Source of the DNA: a virus
IMG/VR virus record: IMGVR_UViG_3300032006_002703
Coordinates: 1-64,000 of that record
DNA: 64,000 nucleotides
Direction: 5' to 3' (one strand)
Shown here: positions 1 to 5,355 of the stretch, in pieces
How positions within the stretch are numbered: the stretch's first letter is position 1
Layout of the letters: each line of letters starts with the position of its first letter
Notes under the pieces: model-generated
What the model was told of the DNA's origin: nothing
The model's database searches: none
What the model saw: only the letters and a program-made list of their open reading frames with translations
Translations under genes and position numbers: made by a program

Positions 1-250
1 ATTTTTAAGGTTTTTTGCACGAAAAAAATCTCCCGAAGTCCTTGAGCTTCAGTGGTTTCCGCAGAAAAAAAAGTCGAGAATGACTTTTGGGGCGTTTTTG
101 CTCCGCTCTACATGAAAAAAACTTTATTTTTTTTCTCCTTGAGCATCAACGACTTAGGTCGCTAGAAGATAGTCGCAAAAGATTTTGCTTGCGATTTCCT
201 CATTTTCTGTCATACTATACTTATAACAATCGAGAAAGACCTTTAGAAAT
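1..250 (+). repeat. 235-nt leader repeat, copy A
   Basis: This stretch is closely similar to 2614-2850. Shared blocks include TTTTTTGCACGAAAAAAATC, AAAAAAAGTCGAGAAT, TTTTTGCTCCGC and GATTTTGCTTGCGATTT. It ends in a likely promoter (TTGCGA, then TACTAT near 224) ahead of the gene at 252. It holds two small direct repeats starting CCTTGAGC (40 and 138), each able to form a hairpin with a five-base loop. The last 24 bases match the first codons of the gene at 2836, but the ATG has become ATA here, so this copy uses a later start. It looks like a shuffled promoter/leader cassette or a structured RNA; no protein is convincing in it. Confidence 0.75.
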
Positions 251-251
251 T

Positions 252-536
252 ATGTCAAACTTAGTAAACATTCCAGAGTCCATCAAGGACATTAAAAACG
301 CCATCGCTCGCAGAATGACCATTCTTGCAGAGTGGAACGCTATGCTTGCAAAAACTCGTTGCAAGGTTCGTCGCCATACTCGCCAGTTGCAAGCCGATGC
401 AACTAAAGCACAGATTACCTTGTTGCGTGAGGCTCTCGCTAGTGCTGAAAAGCAAGCTGAAATCAACAAAGCAAAACAATTTGTTGCCAGTCTCGCAAGT
501 GTCCGAAAAGACTGGGAAAATGGTCTTTTTGACTGA
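252..536 (+). CDS. Small basic, helical protein of unknown function
   Basis: A 94-residue protein beginning MSNLVNIPES. It is rich in Ala, Lys, Arg and Gln and reads as two or three long helices, with a likely coiled coil over residues 15-85. The frame stays open upstream to 87, but that part lies in the leader repeat, so the internal ATG at 252, downstream of the likely -10 box, is preferred. It is the first gene of an early-type cassette and is followed at once by the promoter of the next gene. I recognise no family. Confidence 0.65.
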   Translation: MSNLVNIPESIKDIKNAIARRMTILAEWNAMLAKTRCKVRRHTRQLQADATKAQITLLREALASAEKQAEINKAKQFVASLASVRKDWENGLFD

Positions 537-545
537 AAAAAAACC

Positions 546-574
546 TTGACAAAAACCACTTTATTTGCTAGAAT
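546..574 (+). promoter_or_regulatory. Sigma70-like promoter, TTGACA-17-TAGAAT
   Basis: The -35 box is TTGACA (546-551) and the -10 box TAGAAT (569-574), with a 17-nt spacer. Only seven bases separate the -10 box from the ATG at 582, so the transcript should start at or very near the start codon. Confidence 0.8.
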
Positions 575-581
575 TATTATT

Positions 582-1049
582 ATGATTAAGATTGAAAAAC
601 TATTCACCACTTTAGAAAACCTCTTGAAGTCTCACGATTGGACTTTCGACTTCAGCGATGACCACAGCGTTTGGACTCGTGGAAATGAAGAACGAGAACG
701 CTTGCGTTCGCTTGCTCTCGCATTAGGCGAACATGATGCAGAACGAGTTTCTAATCTTTGGAACGCTTTTTGTCCCGATGGGTTTGAGCGTTCAACTGAA
801 AGTTTCGAGCCTAAAAAGCCAGAAGTTAAATGGCGTTTGCGTGAAGGCGTAAAGCCAAACCGCAGATTTCGATTTGCAGACATTAACAAAATTCGCCGTG
901 AGTTGGGCGATGAAAACCTTGAGACTGCAGAAAGTCGCAAGGAAGCAGTCTTTCGCCTAACATGGGGAGTTGAGCCTAACGAGCTTGAAAAGGAAATTGG
1001 TTTCATTTTCCATATGCCTTCGCATCCCGATTTGTGCGAGATTGCTTAA
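582..1049 (+). CDS. Hypothetical early protein, 155 aa
   Basis: Begins MIKIEKLFTTLE; it is a charged, soluble protein with many Arg and Glu residues. The frame extends upstream to 546, but that would place the start inside the promoter's -35 box, so 582 is chosen. The MIKI-type start recurs in other genes of this region (1780, 4064, 4836). There is no Shine-Dalgarno sequence, in line with a leaderless message. No family recognised. Two very small membrane-type genes follow directly and probably share its transcript. Confidence 0.7.
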   Translation: MIKIEKLFTTLENLLKSHDWTFDFSDDHSVWTRGNEERERLRSLALALGEHDAERVSNLWNAFCPDGFERSTESFEPKKPEVKWRLREGVKPNRRFRFADINKIRRELGDENLETAESRKEAVFRLTWGVEPNELEKEIGFIFHMPSHPDLCEIA

Positions 1050-1050
1050 A

Positions 1051-1116
1051 ATGATTTTTTTGATTGCAACGGGTTTTTTTATTGGCGTAATGTTAGAACT
1101 AACAAAGGAAAACTGA
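1051..1116 (+). CDS. 21-residue membrane peptide
   Basis: Encodes MIFLIATGFFIGVMLELTKE plus Asn, a single hydrophobic segment with a charged tail. The ATG comes one base after the stop of the previous gene, and its TGA overlaps the next ATG (TGATG), the tight coupling expected of a real cistron. Too short to assign. Confidence 0.4.
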   Translation: MIFLIATGFFIGVMLELTKEN

Positions 1117-1232
1117 TGAACATATATGATTGTCTTATTCTCTTACCAATGGCAGTAGCTACTGGAGTCTATTATTGGGATTTATTCACTTGGAAAAGTG
1201 ACCTTTTCGAGCCTGTAGAAACAGACTCGTAA
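1116..1232 (+). CDS. 38-residue protein with one hydrophobic segment
   Basis: Starts MNIYDCLILLPMAVATGVYY and ends in an acidic tail. It overlaps the previous stop as TGATG. Its own TAA forms the first bases of the two-hairpin element that follows, as in the cassettes ending at 2538 and 3513. Probably a small inner-membrane protein; function unknown. Confidence 0.45.
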   Translation: MNIYDCLILLPMAVATGVYYWDLFTWKSDLFEPVETDS

Positions 1233-1300
1233 CCCTTTGGGCAACAAGGCTTTAGGGCGGCGCCCTGGCTTGCGACGCGTAAACCCTTGCGTTTCAAGGA
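1231..1300 (+). repeat. Two-hairpin cassette-end element, copy 1
   Basis: Two stem-loops (5' arms AACCCTTTG and AACCCTTG, 3' arms of the CAAGG type, five-base loops GGCAA and CGTTT) lie 51 nt apart on either side of a GC-rich core containing GCCCTGGC. The same architecture recurs at 2537, 3512 and 4358. There is no T-tract, so it is not an ordinary intrinsic terminator. Confidence 0.75.
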
Positions 1301-1408
1301 CTTGCGACTAAAGTTAATTTTATTTGATTTTTTTGAAGTTTTTTTCGCGTGTTTCCATTAAGCTTTGGGCGCCAGCAAGATGCGACGCAAACTTTTTTCA
1401 ACTTTTAC

Positions 1409-1437
1409 TTGACAAAGGGGTAAAGGTGTGTTATATT
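1409..1437 (+). promoter_or_regulatory. Sigma70-like promoter, TTGACA-17-TATATT
   Basis: TTGACA at 1409-1414 and TATATT at 1432-1437, 17-nt spacer. Unlike its neighbours it is followed by a 36-nt leader with purine-rich AAGG repeats before the ATG at 1474. The bases 1301-1408 ahead of it hold no gene I can support. Confidence 0.8.
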
Positions 1438-1473
1438 GTATCTAGAAAGTCAAGTTAAGGTAAGGTAAAAATT

Positions 1474-1614
1474 ATGAACGAAATCAGAAAAGAAATCTCT
1501 ATCCTTCGGGAAACCCTTGAGGACTGTGTCCTCACCATCGCCGAAAAGGTTGCGATTCGCAACCAAATCGGTCAACTGCAAGACGAGCTTGCCCGCTTGT
1601 CCCATGAGGACTAA
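1474..1614 (+). CDS. Small coiled-coil protein, 46 aa
   Basis: Starts MNEIRKEISILRETLEDCV; the whole chain reads as one amphipathic helix with leucine/isoleucine heptads, probably a homodimer. AAGGTAAGG upstream could act as a ribosome binding site. It lies four bases ahead of the next small gene. It resembles, in type only, the coiled-coil protein at 4064. Function unknown. A 191-aa reading frame on the opposite strand is a shadow. Confidence 0.55.
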   Translation: MNEIRKEISILRETLEDCVLTIAEKVAIRNQIGQLQDELARLSHED

Positions 1615-1618
1615 ACCA

Positions 1619-1735
1619 ATGCAACCAAAAATCCGCAGTAAGGTTTTATTCACTAAATCCCGCCCACACAAGCGGAAAAACAAAGTCCTTGACCGCAAGC
1701 GAAAGCACAAGAGAAAAGTGCAAGAAATTAATTGA
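1619..1735 (+). CDS. Tiny, very basic protein (TKSRPHK family)
   Basis: A 38-residue protein, nearly half Lys/Arg, with the core FTKSRPHKRKNK and a KHKRK tail. The gene at 3332 encodes a paralogue with the same FTKSRPHK core and RK-x-KHK end, which supports both as real. Such a basic peptide is likely to bind nucleic acid or an acidic partner; this is inferred from composition only. Confidence 0.6.
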   Translation: MQPKIRSKVLFTKSRPHKRKNKVLDRKRKHKRKVQEIN

Positions 1736-1744
1736 AAGTTTTTC

Positions 1745-1773
1745 TTGACAAAACCAACTTTTTCCGTTATATT
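1745..1773 (+). promoter_or_regulatory. Sigma70-like promoter, TTGACA-17-TATATT
   Basis: TTGACA at 1745-1750, TATATT at 1768-1773, 17-nt spacer. Six bases then lead to the ATG at 1780, predicting a leaderless transcript. Confidence 0.85.
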
Positions 1774-1779
1774 GTTACT

Positions 1780-2052
1780 ATGATTAAGATTAAAAAAGAC
1801 TTCTGGACTCAGCAAGATGTCCCCATGATTCACTTTCGACAAGCTCGCATTGAGGTCACGCTTGCCAATGGCGAGCAGTTCGGCACGATTAAGACCTTGC
1901 CATTTCAAGACGATGCACCGACTAAAGCTCAATGGCTTGAAAGCGTGCAAAACCAGTTTGGCGAAGTTGCCGACATTACCTTCACCGATTGGGGCGTCCA
2001 ATCTGCCAAAGCTCCAAAGGGACACCCTGCATGGAGGTCGCTCGATGTTTAA
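1780..2052 (+). CDS. Hypothetical early protein, 90 aa
   Basis: Begins MIKIKKDFWTQQDVPMIHF. The mixed pattern and the segments VTLANGEQFGTIKTLPF and ADITFTDWGVQ suggest a small compact beta-containing fold. The start at 1780 is set by the promoter just upstream; the longer frame from 1732 would run through the promoter. The 3' end overlaps the next gene by eight bases. No family recognised. Confidence 0.65.
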   Translation: MIKIKKDFWTQQDVPMIHFRQARIEVTLANGEQFGTIKTLPFQDDAPTKAQWLESVQNQFGEVADITFTDWGVQSAKAPKGHPAWRSLDV

Positions 2053-2299
2053 GCAATTTCTTTTTCAAACTCTTTTGCGTTGCAAGTATCATGTGGGATT
2101 TTCCCACAAGAGGCATTGGCTCAGAAAGTATTTTTGGCGTTTAGAATCCGCTCGCAAGTTTGCGGAACAAACGGCATTGACTTCTGTCGGTGGTGCGTCA
2201 ATCGTTTGGCGTAAGGACTTCAAGCCAATGTTTACGGCTCGCCCTCTCGTTAACTACTCAATCCACGAAGACGCAAAAAACTTTTCGACAAACATATAA
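2045..2299 (+). CDS. Hypothetical basic protein, 84 aa
   Basis: Starts MFKQFLFQTLLRCKYHVGFS and is rich in aromatic and basic residues (HKRHWLRKYFWRLES). The ATG lies inside the last codons of the preceding gene, pointing to translational coupling. It is followed two bases later by the membrane protein at 2302. Function unknown. Confidence 0.55.
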   Translation: MFKQFLFQTLLRCKYHVGFSHKRHWLRKYFWRLESARKFAEQTALTSVGGASIVWRKDFKPMFTARPLVNYSIHEDAKNFSTNI

Positions 2300-2301
2300 C
2301 C

Positions 2302-2538
2302 ATGAAAACATTATCCGATTCTCTCAACTGCATGGCATTCACAGCTTGCTTTTATTTAACGCTCGCCTCTTTTGGGCTTTTCCTTATGGGCTTATGGTCA
2401 TGGATTCAGCTTGCAACAGGCTTCCCAACTTCCGCAACTGGCTTGCAAGTTTTTGCTGTGCTTTTGGTCGGTGGGCTTTTTACTTTGCTCGGCACAATCG
2501 GATTGGGCAAGATTTGGGACGCATTACTTAATCGCTAA
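2302..2538 (+). CDS. Small two-helix membrane protein, 78 aa
   Basis: Two hydrophobic segments (about residues 10-36 and 46-70) joined by a short loop, with a positively charged end. It is the last gene of its cassette, and its TAA stop starts the two-hairpin element. A small membrane protein at the cassette end is also seen at 1116, 3439 and 4257. A holin-like or host-membrane role is possible but not shown. Confidence 0.6.
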   Translation: MKTLSDSLNCMAFTACFYLTLASFGLFLMGLWSWIQLATGFPTSATGLQVFAVLLVGGLFTLLGTIGLGKIWDALLNR

Positions 2539-2610
2539 ACCTTTGGTGTTCAAGGGTTTAAGGCTTGGCCTTGGCCCGCGGCGCGCAAACCTTTGGTAGT
2601 CAAGAGGTTA
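2537..2610 (+). repeat. Two-hairpin cassette-end element, copy 2
   Basis: The best-formed copy: arms AAACCTTTG and CAAGGGTTT with loop GTGTT, then AAACCTTTG and CAAGAGGTT with loop GTAGT, 50 nt apart. The core holds GGCCTTGGCCCGCGGCGCGC. It directly abuts the 235-nt leader repeat that follows. Confidence 0.8.
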
Positions 2611-2613
2611 CGT

Positions 2614-2850
2614 ATTTTTAAGGTTTTTTGCACGAAAAAAATCTTTGGAAGTCTTTGATTACCAATGATTTCGGCCAGAAAAAAAGTCGAGAATTGGTTT
2701 TTGGGCATTTTTGCTCCGCACGAAGTGATTTTTTTTTACTTTTTTTTCTCTTTGATTATCAGTAGTTTACGCATCTGAGAGCTAATCGAATACGATTTTG
2801 CTTGCGATTTTCTGAGATTCTGTCATTATAGGGTTATGAAAATTGAGAAA
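2614..2850 (+). repeat. 235-nt leader repeat, copy B
   Basis: Second copy of the repeat at 1-250, with the same order of blocks but many substitutions. Its two internal direct repeats read CTTTGATTA in place of CCTTGAGC in copy A. Each copy therefore keeps its two internal repeats alike while differing from the other copy. It ends in a TTGCGA/TTATAG-type promoter a few bases before the ATG at 2836, and the similarity continues over the first codons. Confidence 0.75.
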
Positions 2851-3141
2851 GACCTTTCACACATCGCCAACGCAGTCGCATTGGCTAACGCTAGCAACAA
2901 CGCAGTTGCTCCACAATTCGCTGACTTGCTCGCTTCCTTGCAAGAGGAAAAGCTCGCTGAGGAGTTTACTCTTGAGCATGGCACTCAACACGCCTCGAAA
3001 GAGGACATCGAACAAGAGTTCGTTTCTCTTGACGCAGTCGAGTCCGACAAGGACGACATTGACGAAAACGATGAGGAGCAAGTCGATATGGATTGCGTAA
3101 GCGGTTCATTCGCTGACCTTTTCGACACTATCGAAAGCTAA
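2836..3141 (+). CDS. Strongly acidic protein, 101 aa
   Basis: Begins MKIEKDLSHIANAVALANAS. The N-terminal half is helical and Ala-rich; the second half is packed with Asp and Glu (for example SDKDDIDENDEEQVDMD). Small, very acidic early phage proteins are sometimes DNA mimics that block restriction or host factors (T7 Ocr is the classic case). Here only the charge pattern supports that idea. It is first in its cassette, directly after repeat copy B. Confidence 0.65.
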   Translation: MKIEKDLSHIANAVALANASNNAVAPQFADLLASLQEEKLAEEFTLEHGTQHASKEDIEQEFVSLDAVESDKDDIDENDEEQVDMDCVSGSFADLFDTIES

Positions 3142-3173
3142 CATTTTAACCTAAAACTATAACCAAAACAATT

Positions 3174-3323
3174 ATGTTCATACTACAATCAATTCCTTTT
3201 GCCTCAAAATCCGACTGGGTCACAGAATCCATTCCCTTGCTCCGCAAGCAAGCCGAAGCCTTGCTGAAGGCTCGCATTGCTAACGCCACAGGGAAACGCA
3301 GGTTTCGCCTGACAAAGGTGTAA
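3174..3323 (+). CDS. Hypothetical small protein, 49 aa
   Basis: Starts MFILQSIPFASKSDWVTESI and ends in a basic stretch (GKRRFRLTKV). It sits between the acidic protein and the tiny basic protein at 3332 with short gaps, and its codon use matches the region. Probably a real cistron of this cassette; no family recognised. Confidence 0.5.
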   Translation: MFILQSIPFASKSDWVTESIPLLRKQAEALLKARIANATGKRRFRLTKV

Positions 3324-3331
3324 GAGTCACC

Positions 3332-3439
3332 ATGCCAAAGGTAAAGGTCAGAGTTCCTTTCGTATTCACGAAGTCACGCCCTCACAAGTCGAAGGTTAAG
3401 TATAACCGCAAACCCAAACATAAGAAAGACTTATCATAA
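3332..3439 (+). CDS. Tiny, very basic protein (TKSRPHK family)
   Basis: A 35-residue paralogue of the protein at 1619: both share FTKSRPHK followed by a Lys/Arg-rich tail with KHK. Its TAA overlaps the ATG of the next small gene (TAATG). The conserved core in two different cassettes argues for a specific binding partner, perhaps nucleic acid. Confidence 0.6.
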   Translation: MPKVKVRVPFVFTKSRPHKSKVKYNRKPKHKKDLS

Positions 3440-3513
3440 TGATTGAATTGATTTGTGCAATTGGATTTCCTTTCGTACTGCTCGCTGTGGTAGTATGGTG
3501 CTGGCCATCCTAA
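3439..3513 (+). CDS. 24-residue membrane peptide
   Basis: Starts MIELICAIGFPFVLLAVVVW, one transmembrane segment. It overlaps the previous stop (TAATG), and its TAA begins the next two-hairpin element. The arrangement is the same as for the 1116 and 2302 genes, which makes it likely to be translated despite its length. Confidence 0.45.
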   Translation: MIELICAIGFPFVLLAVVVWCWPS

Positions 3514-3588
3514 CCTACTGAGTATCAAGGGTTTAGGGCCTGGCAGCCAGGGCTGGTATGTAAACCCTTGGTATACAGTACCTTAGGG
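3512..3588 (+). repeat. Two-hairpin cassette-end element, copy 3
   Basis: The 5' hairpin is weaker (AACCTACTG, loop AGTAT, CAAGGGTT). The second begins AAACCCTTG 51 nt later. The core contains GGGCCTGGCAGCCAGG, itself a good stem. Spacing and base pattern match the other three copies. Confidence 0.7.
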
Positions 3589-3635
3589 TAGTAGTATAGG
3601 ACAAGAAGATAGTTGTATATTCTTGCCCATATGGC

Positions 3636-3664
3636 TTGACAAGAGGCTAGTTCTATGCTATATT
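3636..3664 (+). promoter_or_regulatory. Sigma70-like promoter, TTGACA-17-TATATT
   Basis: TTGACA at 3636-3641 and TATATT at 3659-3664, 17-nt spacer. The ATG at 3678 follows after 13 bases, so the untranslated leader would be only a few bases. Confidence 0.85.
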
Positions 3665-3677
3665 ATAGTATATTAAG

Positions 3678-4019
3678 ATGATGAATGTGACAGGAGATTT
3701 CGTATTTAAGCCAACGCCACTGACCCGTGCTCAAGCCTGTGCAGCTAAGCGTATGTGGGCACGCTGGCAAGCTCATACTACTGGCAACACTTATGTGCTT
3801 TATGTGCAGAACAGAACAAGCAAGCACGCCTTTAGGGTAATGGGTCACGGCAAGAATCCATCGCAAGCGGTTAGGCGTTACTATAAGGGGATTGACAACC
3901 GAGGCAATTGGATATGGCAATGCACAAAGGTGGTTGCAGTATACTCTTGCGTATGCGACAAGTCCACACAGGCAGGTGACTTGCTAGTTGGACAAGCTCA
4001 AGACAGAGCACCATGGTGA
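3678..4019 (+). CDS. Hypothetical early protein, 113 aa
   Basis: Begins MMNVTGDFVFKPTPLTRAQA; two adjacent ATGs (3678 and 3681) are possible starts. It has several Cys and Trp residues and a basic middle (GHGKNPSQAVRRYYKG). No signal peptide or membrane segment. No family recognised. The 3' end runs into the next promoter. Confidence 0.65.
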   Translation: MMNVTGDFVFKPTPLTRAQACAAKRMWARWQAHTTGNTYVLYVQNRTSKHAFRVMGHGKNPSQAVRRYYKGIDNRGNWIWQCTKVVAVYSCVCDKSTQAGDLLVGQAQDRAPW

Positions 4020-4027
4020 GAAAAGAC

Positions 4028-4056
4028 TTGACAAGTTTAACTTTATTCTATATTAT
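4028..4056 (+). promoter_or_regulatory. Sigma70-like promoter, TTGACA-17-TATTAT
   Basis: TTGACA at 4028-4033 and TATTAT at 4051-4056 with 17-nt spacing (TATATT at 15 nt is an alternative). Seven bases lead to the ATG at 4064. Confidence 0.8.
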
Positions 4057-4063
4057 TATGCTT

Positions 4064-4255
4064 ATGATTAAACAAGAGATAGAAAGACTCGTTTCGCTTT
4101 TGCAAGCGATGACATTGCAACGCACGACTGCCATCCGTGAGGGTAGGCTTTCCGAAGCCGAACAGATTCGCTCTGTGCAAGAGGACATTGACCACAAGAT
4201 TCAAGAGTTGACTTGCCTCGCACAGGTTGAGGTTGGCATTCGTCAAAGGGGATAA
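4064..4255 (+). CDS. Small coiled-coil protein, 63 aa
   Basis: Begins MIKQEIERLVSLLQAMTLQR; residues 1-55 form one long amphipathic helix (EAEQIRSVQEDIDHKIQEL). The frame is open upstream to 4013, but that part lies within the promoter. ATG 4058 is an alternative start two codons earlier. It is followed one base later by the membrane protein at 4257. Confidence 0.6.
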   Translation: MIKQEIERLVSLLQAMTLQRTTAIREGRLSEAEQIRSVQEDIDHKIQELTCLAQVEVGIRQRG

Positions 4256-4256
4256 G

Positions 4257-4367
4257 ATGAGAGAGTATAGAAATCTAATTCTTTGCGGCATCTTATATAC
4301 TGCATTCGCTGGGCTAATGGTTGGTTGCTTTTATTTGGGTTGCCTGTTGAGCGTCGTAACCAATTAA
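4257..4367 (+). CDS. Small membrane protein, 36 aa
   Basis: Starts MREYRNLILCGILYTAFAGL: a basic N-terminus and one long hydrophobic stretch with several Cys residues. It is the last gene of its cassette and ends inside the fourth two-hairpin element, like the other cassette-end membrane peptides. Function unknown. Confidence 0.5.
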   Translation: MREYRNLILCGILYTAFAGLMVGCFYLGCLLSVVTN

Positions 4368-4430
4368 GCCTCAAGGGTTTACGAGCGGGGCCTGGCGGGG
4401 CACCCTTAAACCATTGATCACCAAGGGTTT
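4358..4430 (+). repeat. Two-hairpin cassette-end element, copy 4
   Basis: The first arm pair is degenerate (AACC then CAAGGGTTT). The second (AACCATTG, loop ATCAC, CAAGGGTT) is good. The starts are 51 nt apart and the core carries GGGGCCTGGCGGGGC. It separates the plus-strand early cassettes from two minus-strand genes and could serve both strands. Confidence 0.7.
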
Positions 4431-4436
4431 AGGTGC

Positions 4437-4613
4437 TCACTGGATGAGCTTGCGGAGACCACGAGAGTCTCCCCAATCACCGAGAACGAGATGGAGAATT
4501 TGGGAGCTACCCCAACGACGGACTTCCGCCAACTCTCCGCACTGGAGCACAGAGAGAACAACAAACAGACCATCCCAACGGTCAAGAACGATATCACCTT
4601 TTTCGATTTTCAT
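4437..4613 (-). CDS. Hypothetical early protein, 58 aa
   Basis: Starts MKIEKGDIVLDRWDGLFVVL and reads like a small beta-barrel protein (GDIVLDRWDGLFVVLSVLQC). The next gene (4657-4836) has the similar opening MIKIKNNDVVVDRSGRIFQV, so the two look like diverged copies. A plus-strand frame over the same bases has a poor composition and is taken as the shadow. Confidence 0.6.
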   Translation of the reverse strand: MKIEKGDIVLDRWDGLFVVLSVLQCGELAEVRRWGSSQILHLVLGDWGDSRGLRKLIQ

Positions 4614-4619
4614 AATTGA

Positions 4620-4648
4620 AGAATATATTATTTAGAGTTAAATGTCAA
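4620..4648 (-). promoter_or_regulatory. Sigma70-like promoter, TTGACA-17-TATTCT
   Basis: On the minus strand TTGACA (4643-4648) and TATTCT (4620-4625), 17-nt spacer, six bases before the ATG at 4613. It follows the end of the upstream minus-strand gene by a few bases. Confidence 0.75.
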
Positions 4649-4656
4649 GAACTTTT

Positions 4657-4836
4657 TTAAGAAAAAAATGGGTGGAGCTTAACTTGCCACGGCATGAAAG
4701 CAAAACGCTTTTGTGAGCGATACAAACGGCAAAGGATTTGCTTACCGAGTCGGTCAGTCCTATAATCTGCATCGACAACTTGAAAAATGCGACCACTGCG
4801 GTCTACTACTACATCGTTATTTTTTATCTTAATCAT
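4657..4836 (-). CDS. Hypothetical early protein, 59 aa
   Basis: Starts MIKIKNNDVVVDRSGRIFQV. Short beta-strands and a basic C-terminal part (RLYRSQKRFAFMPWQVK). The pattern 'nDVVVDRsGrIFqVv' resembles the neighbour at 4613 and is common in small SH3-like barrels; the function is unknown. The start is fixed by the promoter six bases upstream. Confidence 0.6.
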   Translation of the reverse strand: MIKIKNNDVVVDRSGRIFQVVDADYRTDRLGKQILCRLYRSQKRFAFMPWQVKLHPFFS

Positions 4837-4842
4837 ACCTAT

Positions 4843-4871
4843 ACAATAGCAAAAAAAGACCCTTTTGTAAA
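4843..4871 (-). promoter_or_regulatory. Sigma70-like promoter, TTTACA-17-TATTGT
   Basis: Minus-strand boxes TTTACA (4866-4871) and TATTGT (4843-4848), 17-nt spacer, six bases before ATG 4836. It is the same leaderless layout as the other early promoters. Confidence 0.65.
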
Positions 4872-5085
4872 GCCTAAAATTCTACTATTTTTTTGGATTA
4901 TTCTACTGCACTAACTCATTGATTGGCAGGGGGTTACACTCCCCTCCCCCTTGCTACCCTACCCCTTTTCTGAAATCATTTCGATCTCATACGGCTAGAT
5001 TTTTGCGGGGGGTACTATTTTTCAATATCGAATTTAAAAACAATGCTATAACATACAATCCTCAAATCGGCGGCACTCAAAAAAA
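4872..5085. other. Intergenic stretch with poly-C runs
   Basis: About 210 bases without a gene I can support. It contains a C-rich segment (runs around 4925-4970) with a possible G-run/C-run hairpin at 4927-4949, lying where the minus-strand transcript from 6556 would end. No T-tract is present, so termination here is only a guess. Confidence 0.3.
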
Positions 5086-5346
5086 TCAGCGCCTATAAAT
5101 ATATTTAAGCATTAATAATAAATACGCAAAATTAAGTGCGGAAACAAGCGCTAAAGCAGCAATAGTATACCAGAATTCTGAAATTTGAATAAAAAAGAAC
5201 AATGTCCAAAAATTCCAAATCGCAAAAAACAAAATACTCAATTTGCTGTACCCCTTAACACTCTTATCTTTATAGAGTGTTAAAAGGTTTAGCAAATAAA
5301 AAATCGCGGCAACAAAAATAAATATGCTGTTGATTTTGTCATACAT
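5086..5346 (-). CDS. Small three-helix membrane protein, PQ-loop-like
   Basis: 86 residues with three hydrophobic segments (about 7-22, 35-55 and 60-82) and a short polar loop (YKDKSVKGYSKLS) after the first. Loop-plus-KSxKG-plus-helix is the pattern seen in PQ-loop/SemiSWEET half-transporters, although the Pro-Gln pair itself is missing here. It is the last gene of a four-gene minus-strand unit. Treat the family link as tentative. Confidence 0.5.
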   Translation of the reverse strand: MYDKINSIFIFVAAIFYLLNLLTLYKDKSVKGYSKLSILFFAIWNFWTLFFFIQISEFWYTIAALALVSALNFAYLLLMLKYIYRR

Positions 5347-5355
5347 GAATCATTT

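Noticed and set aside
1450-2025. A 191-aa minus-strand frame
   Set aside because: It runs antisense across three plus-strand genes that have promoters, good starts and coupling; its composition (poor start, many Phe/Leu/Arg) is shadow-like.
1231-4430. The two-hairpin elements as integron attC sites with gene cassettes
   Set aside because: The arms read AACC...GGTT but lack the RYYYAAC/GTTRRRY core boxes, and no integron integrase is present. A cassette-like arrangement is kept as an observation without this mechanism.
1231-4430. The two-hairpin elements as ordinary intrinsic terminators
   Set aside because: None is followed by a T-tract, and each is a pair of hairpins at fixed spacing.
4414-4635. 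A plus-strand 73-aa frame
   Set aside because: Arg/Ser/Pro-rich shadow of the 58-aa minus-strand gene at 4437-4613, which has a consensus promoter six bases upstream.
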